Source: an alpha proteobacterium HIMB114
Lineage (GTDB): Bacteria > Pseudomonadota > Alphaproteobacteria > Pelagibacterales > Pelagibacteraceae
NCBI GenBank assembly: GCA_000163555.2
Contig: ADAC02000001.1
Coordinates: 744,001-808,000, forward strand
Direction of reading: 5' to 3'
Length of the DNA: 64,000 nt
This document shows, piece after piece, positions 8,733 through 18,439 of this stretch (within the stretch, counting starts at the first letter, position 1; the number at the start of each line of letters is the position of its first letter). A model generated the notes under the pieces. The model searched no databases. It saw only the letters and a list, made by a program, of their open reading frames with translations, and was not told where the DNA came from. The position numbers and the translations under genes are program-made.

Positions 8733-10676
8733 ATGAAAAAATGCTCACATAATGATTTAGCGAATGCTATTCGTTTTTTGTCAGTTGATGCTGTTCAAAA
8801 AGCTAACTCCGGTCATCCAGGTATGCCGATGGGAATGGCAGATGTTTGCACAGTCCTATTTAGAGACTTTTTAAAATTTAATCCTGAAAATCCAAATTGG
8901 GAAAATAGAGATAGATTTATTTTGTCTGCAGGTCATGGATCTATGCTTTTATACTCTCTACTTTATCTTACAGGTTACAAAAGCATTACAATTGAGGATA
9001 TTAAAAACTTTAGACAATTAAATTCTATATGTGCAGGTCATCCTGAATATGAACATGGAACTGGAATTGAAACGACTACAGGTCCATTGGGCCAAGGTAT
9101 TGGAAATGCAGTAGGATTTGCCTTGGCTGAACAAATTCTACAAGCCAAATTTGGAAAAAAAATATTTAATCATAAAACTTATGTCTTAGCTGGTGATGGT
9201 TGCTTAATGGAGGGTATCAGCCACGAAGCCATGAGTTTAGCTGGTCATTTAAAACTTAAAAACTTAATCATGCTGTTTGACAATAATTCAATCTCAATTG
9301 ATGGTCCAACAAATCTTGCTGTGTCAGATAAATATAAAAAAAGATTTGAAAGTTATAATTGGGATTTTATAGAAATTAATGGTCACAAAGAAAAAGAAAT
9401 TTTTAAAGCACTCAAGAAAGCGCAAAAAGCAAAAAAACCTACTGTAATTTCATGCAAGACTAAAATTGGATTTGGCTCACCAAATAAAGCAGGTAAATCT
9501 TCAGCGCATGGTAGTCCAATGGGTGATGATGAAATTAAATTAATAAGAAAAAAATTAAAATGGTCATATGATCCATTTGAAGTTCCAGAACATATTTTAA
9601 AAGCTTGGAGAGAAATTGGAAAAAAAGGTAAAGCTGAAGAAAAAAAATCAATTAAGTTATCTTTTAAAGAAGAAACAATTAAGAAAAAAATTAAATCGAT
9701 TATAAATCATTCAAAAGAAACTGCTGCTAAAGAGTTGAAACCATTAGCAACAAGAAAATCTTCTGAAAATATTTTAAAAAATATAACCAAAGACTTGCCT
9801 TTGCTTATAGGTGGTTCCGCTGATTTAACCGGATCAAACAATACTAAAACAGAATACCAAAAAATTATTTCACCAGGTAAGTTTAAAGGTAATTATATTC
9901 ACTATGGAGTAAGAGAGCATGCAATGGCATCTGTTATGAACGGTCTTGCACTTCACAGTCATTTGATACCATATGGAGGAACCTTTTTAGTTTTTAGTGA
10001 TTATTGTAAACCATCAATAAGATTATCTGCTTTAATGAAACAAAGAGTCATTTATGTTATGTCGCATGACTCTATTGGTCTTGGTGAAGATGGCCCAACG
10101 CATCAACCCATTGAGCATTTGAGTAGCTTAAGATCAATTCCAAATCTAAATGTATTAAGACCATGCGACACCACTGAAACAATAGAATGTTGGGATATTG
10201 CACTTAACAGCAAAGATAAGCCAACGGTGATATCTTTGACGAGACAAAACCTTTCCCAACCAAGAGACCAAATGAAAAATGAAAATCTTTGTGAACTTGG
10301 AGCATATGAAATATTTAGAAGTTCAGATAATATTGACCTAACTTTAATGGCAAGTGGCTCTGAGGTTGCAATTGCAATTTCAGCTTCAAAGAAATTGGCC
10401 CAAAAAAACCTGAATTCCAAGGTAATCTCTTTTCCATCAATGGAATTATTTGATGCTCAATCTGAACAATATAAATCTCAGATATTAGAAGAGACTAAAT
10501 TAAAAATTTCAATTGAAGCTTCCCATCCAATGTCATGGAAAAAATATGTTGGAAATGATGGTGTAACACTTGGCATTGAAGATTTTGGCAGAAGTGCGCC
10601 TTATAAAGATATTTATAAATATTTTAAATTAACTGATGATGATATAGTTAATAAAGCTTTAAAATTAAGGAGTTAA
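8733..10676 (+). CDS. tkt: Transketolase
   Basis: Thiamine-diphosphate enzyme exchanging two-carbon ketol units in the non-oxidative pentose phosphate pathway. I choose ATG at 8733 (647 residues, [16 protein letters not shown]) over an in-frame TTG at 8727. Motifs are [11 protein letters not shown] near residue 25, the TPP-binding GDGCLMEG near 154 with the closing DNNSIS, HGSPMG, and the pyrimidine-domain [12 protein letters not shown] with catalytic Glu, then [16 protein letters not shown]. It heads the tkt-gap-pgk-fba series, a Calvin-like alphaproteobacterial order; here it serves sugar interconversion, with no RuBisCO or phosphoribulokinase gene in view. Confidence 0.96.
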   Translation: MKKCSHNDLANAIRFLSVDAVQKANSGHPGMPMGMADVCTVLFRDFLKFNPENPNWENRDRFILSAGHGSMLLYSLLYLTGYKSITIEDIKNFRQLNSICAGHPEYEHGTGIETTTGPLGQGIGNAVGFALAEQILQAKFGKKIFNHKTYVLAGDGCLMEGISHEAMSLAGHLKLKNLIMLFDNNSISIDGPTNLAVSDKYKKRFESYNWDFIEINGHKEKEIFKALKKAQKAKKPTVISCKTKIGFGSPNKAGKSSAHGSPMGDDEIKLIRKKLKWSYDPFEVPEHILKAWREIGKKGKAEEKKSIKLSFKEETIKKKIKSIINHSKETAAKELKPLATRKSSENILKNITKDLPLLIGGSADLTGSNNTKTEYQKIISPGKFKGNYIHYGVREHAMASVMNGLALHSHLIPYGGTFLVFSDYCKPSIRLSALMKQRVIYVMSHDSIGLGEDGPTHQPIEHLSSLRSIPNLNVLRPCDTTETIECWDIALNSKDKPTVISLTRQNLSQPRDQMKNENLCELGAYEIFRSSDNIDLTLMASGSEVAIAISASKKLAQKNLNSKVISFPSMELFDAQSEQYKSQILEETKLKISIEASHPMSWKKYVGNDGVTLGIEDFGRSAPYKDIYKYFKLTDDDIVNKALKLRS

Positions 10677-10680
10677 AAAA

Positions 10681-11685
10681 GTGTTAAGAGTAGCTATTAA
10701 CGGTTTTGGAAGAATTGGCAGAATGATCCTTAGAGCTATTTATGAAAATAAATACAAAGGATTAAAAGTTGTAGCAATTAACAATAGAGCTAAACCAGAA
10801 ACAAGTGCCTTTTTATTAGAAACAGACACCATTCACGGTAAGTTTGATTTTAATATTAAATATACAAAAGATGAGATCATTATTGGTAAAGATAAAATTC
10901 AATGCTATCACGAGAGTGATCCTATCAACTGTCCATGGGATGAAGAAAAGGTTGATATTGTATTTGAATGTACTGGAAAATTTAATTCAAGAGACGATTC
11001 ATATAAACACATAGAAGCTGGGGCAAAAAAAGTAATCGTTTCAGCTCCATGCAAAGAAGCTGATCAAACAGTGGTGTACGGTATTAACCAAAAAGCTATT
11101 ACAAAAAAGGATGAAATTATTTCGGTTGCATCTTGTACAACAAATTGTCTGGCTCCACTTGCCTATGTTATGCATAAAAATTTTAAAATTGAAAAGGGGT
11201 ATATGACAACAATCCATTCTTATACTACTGATCAAAGACTCTTGGATAACTCGCACAAAGATATGAGAAGAGCAAGAAGTGCTCCTAATTCAATGGTGCC
11301 TACAAGCACAGGCGCTGCAAAATCTTTAAAATTAATTATTCCACAATTAGAAGGTAAGGTTGATGGTATTTCAGTTCGTGTGCCTACTCCAAATGTATCG
11401 TTGGTTCAATTGAGCTTCAATTCCAAGAAAAAAATTACAAAAGATTCCGTTAACAATGCATTAGTAAAAGCTAGTAAGACTTATCTCAAAAATGTATTAG
11501 GTATTGAGCACAAACCACTTGTTTCTTCAGATTTTAATCATGATCCAAGGTCTTCAATTATTGATGTTGCTTTAACAAAAGTAATTGGTGATAATTTCGG
11601 AACTGTATTTTCTTGGTATGATAATGAATGGGGTTTTTCTAATCGAATGATTGATGTGGCTTTGACATTAAAAAATAAAGTATAA
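10681..11685 (+). CDS. gap: Glyceraldehyde-3-phosphate dehydrogenase, type I
   Basis: Catalyses the NAD-linked oxidative phosphorylation of glyceraldehyde 3-phosphate. The 334 residues show the Rossmann start VAINGFGRIGRM, the catalytic Cys in SCTTNCLAPLAYV, THSYTTDQ in the form IHSYTTDQ, and YDNEWGFSNRM at the C-terminus. Translation starts with GTG, with AGGAG overlapping the end of tkt as its Shine-Dalgarno. The stop shares one base with the pgk start (TAATG). Confidence 0.97.
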   Translation: MLRVAINGFGRIGRMILRAIYENKYKGLKVVAINNRAKPETSAFLLETDTIHGKFDFNIKYTKDEIIIGKDKIQCYHESDPINCPWDEEKVDIVFECTGKFNSRDDSYKHIEAGAKKVIVSAPCKEADQTVVYGINQKAITKKDEIISVASCTTNCLAPLAYVMHKNFKIEKGYMTTIHSYTTDQRLLDNSHKDMRRARSAPNSMVPTSTGAAKSLKLIIPQLEGKVDGISVRVPTPNVSLVQLSFNSKKKITKDSVNNALVKASKTYLKNVLGIEHKPLVSSDFNHDPRSSIIDVALTKVIGDNFGTVFSWYDNEWGFSNRMIDVALTLKNKV

Positions 11686-12866
11686 TGAGCCAACTTAAAT
11701 CTTTAAAAGATTTATCAAAAATTAAAGGAAAAAAAGTTTTTCTAAGAGTTGATTTTAATGTTCCAATATCTGGAGGAAGAGTTTCAGACGCTACTAAAAT
11801 TGAAAAGTTAGAAGAAAATATCAAAGATTTATTAAACCAAAACTGTAAAATTATTTTAGGATCTCATCTCGGTAGACCTCAAAAAAAAGGTAAATCTGGG
11901 TTGTCTTTGCTACCTGTTAAAAAAATGACAGAAAAAATTTTAAATGAAGAAATAAATTTTTTAGAGATCAATAATGAAGCTAAAAAAATAATCAGTGAGA
12001 GTGATAATAAAATATTTATGCTAGAGAACTTAAGATTTAATCCAGGCGAAGAAGCCAACAGTAAAGATTATGCGAAACTCTTGGCATCATTTGCCGATGT
12101 TTATATTAATGAAGCATTTTCTTGTTCGCACCGTGCGCATGCATCAATCGATGCTATAACTCAATTTTTAGAGTCTTATGCTGGCTCAAGTATTATTAAT
12201 GAAGTTGAAGCACTTGAGAAAGTTTTTTTAAACTCTAAAAAGCCAGTTGCATGTTTGATTGGTGGATCAAAAATCTCTACTAAAATTGACTTAATTATTA
12301 ATTTAATGCCAAAAATGGATTTCATGATCATTGGTGGAGCAATGGCAAATAACTTTTTTAAATACGAAGGTTTTAATGTCGGCAAATCACTGCTTGAAGA
12401 AAATATAGAACAAACAATCAAACAAATTTACCAAGAAGCTAAGAGAAATAATTGTGAACTCATACTACCAGTTGATGTTGTTTGTTCAAAAAAATTTGAT
12501 CAACCAGGTGAGAACAAAAAATTAAATGAGATAGAAGATAATGATATTATCCTTGATATTGGAATTGAAGGAACTGGTAAAATAGATGAAATTTTAAAAC
12601 AGTCTAAAACTGTTTTATGGAATGGTCCATTTGGTCTTTTTGAGTATGATGATTTTGCAAACGGGACAAATGATATTTCTAGATCCATTGCAAGATATAC
12701 AAAAAATAATAACCTAATTTCAGTAGCAGGTGGTGGAGATACCTTTGCTGCTATCAAAAAATCAAATCAACAAAATAACTTTACATATATCTCAACCGCA
12801 GGTGGTGCTTTTTTAGAATGGCTTGAGGGTAAAATGCTACCTGGTTTGAAAGTTCTTGAAAAATAA
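11685..12866 (+). CDS. pgk: Phosphoglycerate kinase
   Basis: Interconverts 1,3-bisphosphoglycerate plus ADP with 3-phosphoglycerate plus ATP. The 393 residues contain VFLRVDFNVPISGGRV, LGSHLGRPQKKG, ENLRFNPGEEAN, and the C-terminal nucleotide-binding VLWNGPFGLFE and AGGGDTFAAI. Length fits the family. It begins on the last base of gap and is followed 26 bases on by fba. Confidence 0.97.
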   Translation: MSQLKSLKDLSKIKGKKVFLRVDFNVPISGGRVSDATKIEKLEENIKDLLNQNCKIILGSHLGRPQKKGKSGLSLLPVKKMTEKILNEEINFLEINNEAKKIISESDNKIFMLENLRFNPGEEANSKDYAKLLASFADVYINEAFSCSHRAHASIDAITQFLESYAGSSIINEVEALEKVFLNSKKPVACLIGGSKISTKIDLIINLMPKMDFMIIGGAMANNFFKYEGFNVGKSLLEENIEQTIKQIYQEAKRNNCELILPVDVVCSKKFDQPGENKKLNEIEDNDIILDIGIEGTGKIDEILKQSKTVLWNGPFGLFEYDDFANGTNDISRSIARYTKNNNLISVAGGGDTFAAIKKSNQQNNFTYISTAGGAFLEWLEGKMLPGLKVLEK

Positions 12867-12892
12867 TAAAACAATAAATATGGAGTCCAATA

Positions 12893-13897
12893 ATGAATAT
12901 AAATGAAATTGCAAAATTGATGGTTGCCAAAGGAAAAGGGATTCTGGCTGCTGATGAAAGTACTGGTACAATGACTAAGAGATTGGATAGTGTAAATATT
13001 GAGTCCAATGAAGAAAACCGTTTAGCATTTAGACATACATTATTTACCTCAAAAAACTTTCAAAATTACATTAGCGGAGTGATCTTATACGATGAAACAA
13101 TTCGCCAAAAAAAAAATGGCAAATCTATCCCTGAAATTTTAAGAGAACAAAAAGTACTCCCTGGAATTAAAGTTGATAAAGGTGCTAAAAAATTAGTTGG
13201 TAGTGATGAGACAGTGACTGAAGGCTTAGATGGTTTAAGAGAAAGACTAAATGAATATTATAAATTAGGTGCAAGATTTGCAAAATGGAGAGGTGTTTAT
13301 AAAATAAGCAACGAATTTCCAAGCAATAATTCGGTAGTTGCAAACGCGCATGCATTAGCAAGATATGCAGCACTTGTACAAGAAGCGGGTATGGCTCCAA
13401 TTGTAGAGCCTGAAGTATTAATGGATGGCAAACATGATATCCAGAAATGTTATGATGTCACCTCTAAAGTTTTAGAAGAATGTATGAATCAATTAAGAAT
13501 TGCAGGTATAGATTTTTCAGGCATGGTCCTTAAGCCTAATATGATTTTAAATGGAAGTGAATCAGGTATAAAAAATAAAAAAGAGCAAGTTGCTGAATTA
13601 ACACTTAAATGCGTCCAAAACCATTTGCCAAGCGAAATTCCTGGGGTAGCCTTTTTGTCTGGTGGTCAATCAGAATTTGAAGCAACAGAGAATTTAAACG
13701 AGATAAATAAACAAAACAAAACATCATTTGCTTTTACTTATTCTTATGGGAGAGCTTTGCAACAAAGTGCTCTAAAAACTTGGGCTAAAAACTTAAAAGA
13801 TACTGAAGCTGTTCAAAAAGTTTTTGATGAAAGATCGAGAATGAATAGTTTAGCTGCTAAAGGTGAGTGGAAAGCTGACCTTGAAAACGCTGCTTAA
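12893..13897 (+). CDS. fba: Class I fructose-bisphosphate aldolase
   Basis: Schiff-base aldolase joining glyceraldehyde 3-phosphate and dihydroxyacetone phosphate. The 334 residues match the eukaryote-like class I family: KGKGILAADESTGTM near residue 14, ARFAKWRGVYK, EPEVLMDGKH, the Schiff-base Lys region MVLKPNMIL near residue 217, AFLSGGQSE, and YSYGRALQ. A metal-dependent class II enzyme is excluded by these motifs. GGAG lies before the ATG. It closes the four-gene glycolytic/gluconeogenic series. Confidence 0.95.
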   Translation: MNINEIAKLMVAKGKGILAADESTGTMTKRLDSVNIESNEENRLAFRHTLFTSKNFQNYISGVILYDETIRQKKNGKSIPEILREQKVLPGIKVDKGAKKLVGSDETVTEGLDGLRERLNEYYKLGARFAKWRGVYKISNEFPSNNSVVANAHALARYAALVQEAGMAPIVEPEVLMDGKHDIQKCYDVTSKVLEECMNQLRIAGIDFSGMVLKPNMILNGSESGIKNKKEQVAELTLKCVQNHLPSEIPGVAFLSGGQSEFEATENLNEINKQNKTSFAFTYSYGRALQQSALKTWAKNLKDTEAVQKVFDERSRMNSLAAKGEWKADLENAA

Positions 13898-13900
13898 AAA

Positions 13901-14500
13901 TTGAAGAGAATTTATTTAATCACTCCAAATATCTTAACAAAAAAATTCTATTCATTTTTACCTAAAGTATTAGCATCTAAAAAAGTTAAGTTTTTGCAAC
14001 TAAGATGTAAATCATATTCTCGATCTAAAATTGATACTCATTTAAGAAAAATATTAACGATTACAAAAAAATACAATGTAAAACTAATTATTAACGACGA
14101 ATCGTCATTTGTAAAAAAATATAAAAATACAGGTTTTCATTTAGGTCAAAAAGATTTAATAAAAAAAAGAAATATTTCTAATTTAGATAAAAATAATTAT
14201 TTTGGTATTACATGCCATAACTCTATTACGCTAGCAAAAAAAGCATTAAAATTTAAACCTCGTTACATTGCATTTGGCGCATTCTATCCCACAAAAACTA
14301 AGCAGGTTAAGTATATCGCTAAAAAAGATATTTTAAAAAAAGCTAAAAAATTTAAAACTAAAGTTGTGGCAATCGGAGGAATTACAAACAAAAACTATAA
14401 AGAACTTATTAAAAGTGGTGCCGATTACATTGCGATCTCTGGCTTTATCTGGAAAAACAAACAATTTAATCCTGTTCAAGCAATAAAACTTTTTAAATAA
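13901..14500 (+). CDS. thiE: Thiamine-phosphate synthase ThiE-like
   Basis: TIM-barrel protein predicted to join the pyrimidine diphosphate and thiazole phosphate halves of thiamine. The 199 residues show QLRCK near residue 34, LIINDE, GFHLGQKD, the phosphate-binding AFGAFYPTKTK near residue 127, and AIGGI plus AISG. Translation starts with TTG only 3 bases after the fba stop, and no nearby ATG fits the conserved N-terminus. The protein is unusually Lys-rich. SAR11 is known to lack thiC and require exogenous pyrimidine precursor, so a salvage role is plausible. Confidence 0.82.
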   Translation: MKRIYLITPNILTKKFYSFLPKVLASKKVKFLQLRCKSYSRSKIDTHLRKILTITKKYNVKLIINDESSFVKKYKNTGFHLGQKDLIKKRNISNLDKNNYFGITCHNSITLAKKALKFKPRYIAFGAFYPTKTKQVKYIAKKDILKKAKKFKTKVVAIGGITNKNYKELIKSGADYIAISGFIWKNKQFNPVQAIKLFK

Positions 14501-14538
14501 CTGTTAATTTTTACAAAAAAAGGTGTATTAACGAGCCT

Positions 14539-15102
14539 ATGAAAATTTCTGCTAACGAAATTAAACCAGGTACCATTATTGAATACAAAAATGATTTATG
14601 GCGTTGTCTTAAAAGCCAAGCAGTAAAACCTGGCAAAGGCGGTGCATTTAATCAAGTAGAACTCAAAAGTATTACGAAAGGTACTAAACTAAATGAAAGA
14701 TTTAGATCTAGTGAGACTATTGAAAAAGCTTCATTAGATGAAAGAGATTTTCAATATTTATACAGTGACAATGATAACTTAGTGTTCATGGATAGCAAAA
14801 GCTTTGAACAAATTAATCTATCGAAGGATACCATTGGTGATGATGAAAATATCTTAAAAGAAAATATGGAAGTTAAAATAGAATTTCATGAAGAAAACCC
14901 ACTAATTGTTACACTTCCTAAGAGTGCAGATTATGAAATTTTGGAAACTGAGGCGGTGGTAAAAGGTCAAACTGTTTCAAGCTCATATAAGCCAGCCATC
15001 ATTCAGAATAATGTAAAGATTATGGTTCCACCTTTTATAAATCAAGGTGATACTGTTTCTATAGATTGTCATACTAGAGAATACATCAAGAAGGCTAACT
15101 AA
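14539..15102 (+). CDS. efp: Translation elongation factor P
   Basis: Relieves ribosome stalling at consecutive prolines. The 187 residues include KISANEIKPGTIIEYKN at the start, the domain I loop VKPGKGGAFNQVELK carrying the Lys that is modified in many bacteria, and the C-terminal GDTVSIDCHTREYIKK. All three beta-barrel domains appear present. No modifying enzyme gene (epmA, epmB) is seen in the window. Its stop overlaps the suhB start as TAATG. Confidence 0.96.
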   Translation: MKISANEIKPGTIIEYKNDLWRCLKSQAVKPGKGGAFNQVELKSITKGTKLNERFRSSETIEKASLDERDFQYLYSDNDNLVFMDSKSFEQINLSKDTIGDDENILKENMEVKIEFHEENPLIVTLPKSADYEILETEAVVKGQTVSSSYKPAIIQNNVKIMVPPFINQGDTVSIDCHTREYIKKAN

Positions 15103-15887
15103 TGCCTCTTCTTTCAGCAGATATAAATGTTTTAGAAAAAATTTGTGACAAAGTAAGCAAAGTTATTATTCGAGACTTTGGTGAAGTTGAAAAATTACAG
15201 GTTTCAAGAAAAGGTCCTGGAGACTTTGTGACCAAAACAGATAAGAAAGTTGAAAAAATCATTATTGAAGAGCTTGAAAAAGCAAGGCCCAAATATGGTT
15301 TTATTGCTGAAGAGTCTGGTGAAAGAAAAAATGAAAGTGAGTTTAATTGGGTCATAGATCCAATAGATGGAACTTCAAACTTTATGCATGGTATTCCACA
15401 CTTTGCTATTTCAATAGCATTAGAAAAAAACGGTGAAGTTATATCTGGAATTGTTTGTGACCCCATTAAAAATGAAACATTTTATGCAGAAAAAGGTCGT
15501 GGTGCTTACTTAAATAATAGACGAATTAGAGTTTCATCAAGAAAAAGTTTGGATAAAGTTATTGGTTTATATGGTTGTCCGCCAATGATAAAAATAGACG
15601 GAAATAAATTTTTTGATCAAATAAAAAAAGCATCTTCCAAAATTCATAAATTAAGGAACTATGGAAGCGCTGCTTTAGATTTTGCCTACGTTGCAGCTGG
15701 CCGAGCAGATTTTGCCTGGTACGATCATCTAAATTACTGGGATTATGCAGCAGGTAAAATTATTTTACTCGAAGCAGGTGGAACTATTACAGATTTTACT
15801 GGCAAAAGTTTTGTTAAACAAAAAGAAACATTTATTTCTAACTCATATATTCATGATGAAGTTATAAAAATTCTTTTTAAAAATTAA
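15102..15887 (+). CDS. suhB: Inositol monophosphatase family protein (SuhB-like)
   Basis: Mg-dependent phosphatase of the IMPase family. The 261 residues show GDFVTKTDKKVE, the metal-binding Glu pair in FIAEESG, the signature WVIDPIDGTSNFMHGIPHF near residue 82, and the second motif WYDHLNYWDYAAGKIILLEAGG near 206. The substrate cannot be decided between inositol phosphate, fructose bisphosphate and 3'-phosphoadenosine types, and SuhB also has ribosome/Nus roles in E. coli. Position just after efp is common in alphaproteobacteria. It overlaps both neighbours by one base. Confidence 0.9.
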   Translation: MPLLSADINVLEKICDKVSKVIIRDFGEVEKLQVSRKGPGDFVTKTDKKVEKIIIEELEKARPKYGFIAEESGERKNESEFNWVIDPIDGTSNFMHGIPHFAISIALEKNGEVISGIVCDPIKNETFYAEKGRGAYLNNRRIRVSSRKSLDKVIGLYGCPPMIKIDGNKFFDQIKKASSKIHKLRNYGSAALDFAYVAAGRADFAWYDHLNYWDYAAGKIILLEAGGTITDFTGKSFVKQKETFISNSYIHDEVIKILFKN

Positions 15888-17056
15888 TGCTTAAATTTGT
15901 AATATTTCTTTTTCTAGATGTTGTTGCTTTCAGTGGCGTTCTGGTTGCAACCCTTCCCTTTGTTATAAATAATTTTGGAGGTTCGGTATTGCTGGTTACA
16001 ATCGCATTTGGTTCTTTTTCTTTTTTTCAATTTTTTGTCTCACCTTTCTGGGGTAGTTTATCTGATCGAATAGGTAGAAAGCCTCTTTTAATTTTAAATT
16101 GTGTTGCAGAATTAATCGCAAATATATTACTTGCAGTTGCAACTAATTTGCCAATTATTTTTTTAGCTCGTGTTATCGCTGGTTTGTTTAAAACAAACAT
16201 ATCAGTTGGAACAGCTTATATCGCAGATATTACAGATGAAAAAAACCGAGCAAAAGGTATGGGAATGTTTGGTGTTGCTTTTGGATTAGGTTTCACCTTT
16301 GGTCCACTTGCAGGTGGGTTAATAGCTGGATCTGATTATTCACAGGAAACTTTGAGTTATGTAGCTTGGTTAGCTTCTGCAATAAATCTATTTAATCTAA
16401 TTTTTGTTGTAACTTCTTTAAAGGAAACCAATATTAACAAAGCTGAAACAGAAAATAAAAAATCAGATAAAGCTTTATATAAACAAATAGAAACATTAAA
16501 AAATCCTATTTTATTCCCATTCTTTTTACTTATTTTTTTAATCTATATTTCTTTTGCTGGAATGGAGGGCACTATTGCAGTTTGGACAAAAGAAACATTT
16601 ACATGGGGGCCAAGGGAAGTTGGTTTTGTGATGTTGCTTGCTGGCATATGTCAAATTATAGTTCAAGGTGGCTTGTTAAGAGTTTTGATCAAAAAATTTG
16701 ATGAAATAAAATTAATCATCTCAGGATTTGTTTGTTTTATTTTTGGCTTTGCACTAATCCCTACAGAAAATATATATCTTATTCCTGTTGCAATAATTTT
16801 ATTAAGTTATGGTATGGGAATTTCTAACCCTTGTATTAATAGTATTTTGTCAAAAAAATCAGAACAAAATAAAGGACTAGTTCTTGGAACGGGATACTCT
16901 TGTCAGGCAGCGGCAAGGTTTATAGGACAACCTTTGGCAGGCTTTATGTTTTTGTATTTTGGGAAAAATGTTCCCTTTTATTTTGATGTAATATTCTTAA
17001 TGATTGTAGCCACAGGGTATATGTTTTTATTCAAAAGTATTAAAAATGAGGGTTAA
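15887..17056 (+). CDS. Major facilitator superfamily transporter, TetA-like
   Basis: A 389-residue inner membrane protein with twelve predicted hydrophobic segments. The MFS loop 2-3 signature appears as GSLSDRIGRKPLL near residue 60, and the helix 5 antiporter-type motif as GVAFGLGFTFGPLAGG near 126, as in the DHA1/TetA group of drug/proton exporters. The substrate cannot be inferred; TetA-like names are often uninformative in this family. It is coupled to suhB by TAATG. Confidence 0.85.
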   Translation: MLKFVIFLFLDVVAFSGVLVATLPFVINNFGGSVLLVTIAFGSFSFFQFFVSPFWGSLSDRIGRKPLLILNCVAELIANILLAVATNLPIIFLARVIAGLFKTNISVGTAYIADITDEKNRAKGMGMFGVAFGLGFTFGPLAGGLIAGSDYSQETLSYVAWLASAINLFNLIFVVTSLKETNINKAETENKKSDKALYKQIETLKNPILFPFFLLIFLIYISFAGMEGTIAVWTKETFTWGPREVGFVMLLAGICQIIVQGGLLRVLIKKFDEIKLIISGFVCFIFGFALIPTENIYLIPVAIILLSYGMGISNPCINSILSKKSEQNKGLVLGTGYSCQAAARFIGQPLAGFMFLYFGKNVPFYFDVIFLMIVATGYMFLFKSIKNEG

Positions 17057-17104
17057 ATCTCCATTGAGTATCCTACTTTATTTGCTATAAACCAGCCTTT
17101 AATT

Positions 17105-17326
17105 ATGAAAAAAAATTTACATCCAAAGCTAAATAAAATTAAAGTTCAAATGACTGATGGATCAGAGTTTGAGACTTTGTCTACATGGGGTTCAGATGGA
17201 GAAGTAATGAAACTCGAAATTGATCCCAAATCTCATCCTGCTTGGACAGGAGAAAGTCAAAAAGCTCAAGACAAAGGTCGAGTAAGTAAATTTAATAAGC
17301 GTTTTGCTAATTTAAAAAAGAACTAA
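17105..17326 (+). CDS. rpmE: 50S ribosomal protein L31, zinc-independent form
   Basis: A 73-residue ribosomal protein recognised by [15 protein letters not shown], the SHPAWTGE segment and the C-terminal [11 protein letters not shown]. There is no cysteine, so this is a C-minus type that does not bind zinc, as usual in alphaproteobacteria. Only two bases separate it from the DUF1013 gene, implying one transcript. Confidence 0.95.
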   Translation: MKKNLHPKLNKIKVQMTDGSEFETLSTWGSDGEVMKLEIDPKSHPAWTGESQKAQDKGRVSKFNKRFANLKKN

Positions 17327-17328
17327 TT

Positions 17329-17928
17329 ATGAATTTACCATTAATGCCAAAAGCAACTGCTGTTTGGTTAATTGAAAATACGAGTTTAACTTTTAAACAA
17401 ATTGCAGATTTTTGTGGACTACATGAGTTAGAAATTAAAGGCATCGCGGATGGCGATGTTGCAGTTGGTATAAAAGCTTATAATCCAATTTTATCAAATC
17501 AGTTAACTAGAGATGAAATTGAAGCTTCATCAAAAGATCCAAATAGACCATTAAAACTTGTTGAAAAAAATGTTGAGTTTGAAGTTAAAAAAATGGTTGG
17601 TACAAAATATACCCCAATTTCTCAAAGAGAAGATAAGCCAAATGCAATTGCTTGGCTGACAAAAAATTATCCTATTTTAACTGATGCTCAAATTTGTAAG
17701 TTAGTTGGTTCAACAAAAAATACTGTGGATGCGATTAGAAATAGAAAGCATTGGAACATGTCAAATATTTCACCTAAAGATCCTGTGATGGCAAGTTTGT
17801 GTTCTCAAACTGAATTGCAAGAGGCAATCGATAAAGCAAAAAGAAGACAAGAAAGAGAAGCAAAGAAAAAAGAGCGAGAAGCTAAAAAAGCAGCAAAAGC
17901 CGCAGCATCAACTGAAGTCCAAAATTAA
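17329..17928 (+). CDS. DUF1013 protein, TrcR-type cell cycle regulator
   Basis: A 199-residue cytosolic protein confined largely to alphaproteobacteria. The visible segments LPLMPKATAVWLIENTSLTF, QIADFCGLHELEIKGIADG and AIAWLTKNYPILTDAQICKLVGST look like two helix-turn-helix modules, and the tail is a Lys/Glu/Ala-rich helix (about 165-199). Related proteins are annotated as the cell cycle transcriptional regulator TrcR. DNA binding is inferred from the helix pattern; targets are unknown. It follows rpmE by 2 bases and precedes purE. Confidence 0.85.
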   Translation: MNLPLMPKATAVWLIENTSLTFKQIADFCGLHELEIKGIADGDVAVGIKAYNPILSNQLTRDEIEASSKDPNRPLKLVEKNVEFEVKKMVGTKYTPISQREDKPNAIAWLTKNYPILTDAQICKLVGSTKNTVDAIRNRKHWNMSNISPKDPVMASLCSQTELQEAIDKAKRRQEREAKKKEREAKKAAKAAASTEVQN

Positions 17929-17939
17929 TTTAATTAATA

Positions 17940-18437
17940 ATGAAAAAGAGAAAAAAAAATAACTCTCCAATTGTTTCTATTGTTATGGGAAGTAAATCCG
18001 ATTGGCCTACGATGAAACATGCTGCAAATATTTTAAAATCTCTTAAAGTAAAGTTTGAAAAAAAAATAGTATCAGCTCACCGAACTCCAAAAAGAATGTT
18101 TGAGTATGCAGTTAATGCAAAAAAGAATAATATTGGGGTTATAATTGCAGGGGCTGGAGGCTCAGCTCATCTACCAGGAATGATTGCATCTTTGACCGAA
18201 GTACCAGTACTTGGTGTTCCTGTTGAGAGTAAAAAATTAAAAGGACTTGATAGTCTATTATCAATAGTTCAAATGCCAAAAGGTATTCCTGTGGGAACGG
18301 TTGCAATCGGAGAAGGCGGAGCAATCAATGCTGCTTTACTTGCTACATCAATTCTTGGAATTTCTAATTCAGAAATAAGTAATCAACTTAAACAATATAG
18401 AATTCGACAAACAAAATCAGTTAAATTAAAACCCTAG
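17940..18437 (+). CDS. purE: N5-carboxyaminoimidazole ribonucleotide mutase PurE
   Basis: Purine biosynthesis enzyme converting N5-CAIR to CAIR. The 165 residues show [12 protein letters not shown] near residue 14, the catalytic SAHRTPKRM near 44, and [13 protein letters not shown] with GVPVESK, which mark class I PurE. purK follows 2 bases later and supplies its substrate, so the pair forms a two-enzyme CO2-fixing step. Confidence 0.97.
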   Translation: MKKRKKNNSPIVSIVMGSKSDWPTMKHAANILKSLKVKFEKKIVSAHRTPKRMFEYAVNAKKNNIGVIIAGAGGSAHLPGMIASLTEVPVLGVPVESKKLKGLDSLLSIVQMPKGIPVGTVAIGEGGAINAALLATSILGISNSEISNQLKQYRIRQTKSVKLKP

Positions 18438-18439
18438 GT

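Noticed and set aside
10103-10420. Opposite-strand reading frames inside tkt, gap, pgk, fba, ilvB and other conserved genes
   Set aside because: They lie wholly within strongly conserved genes on the other strand and show no recognisable motif.
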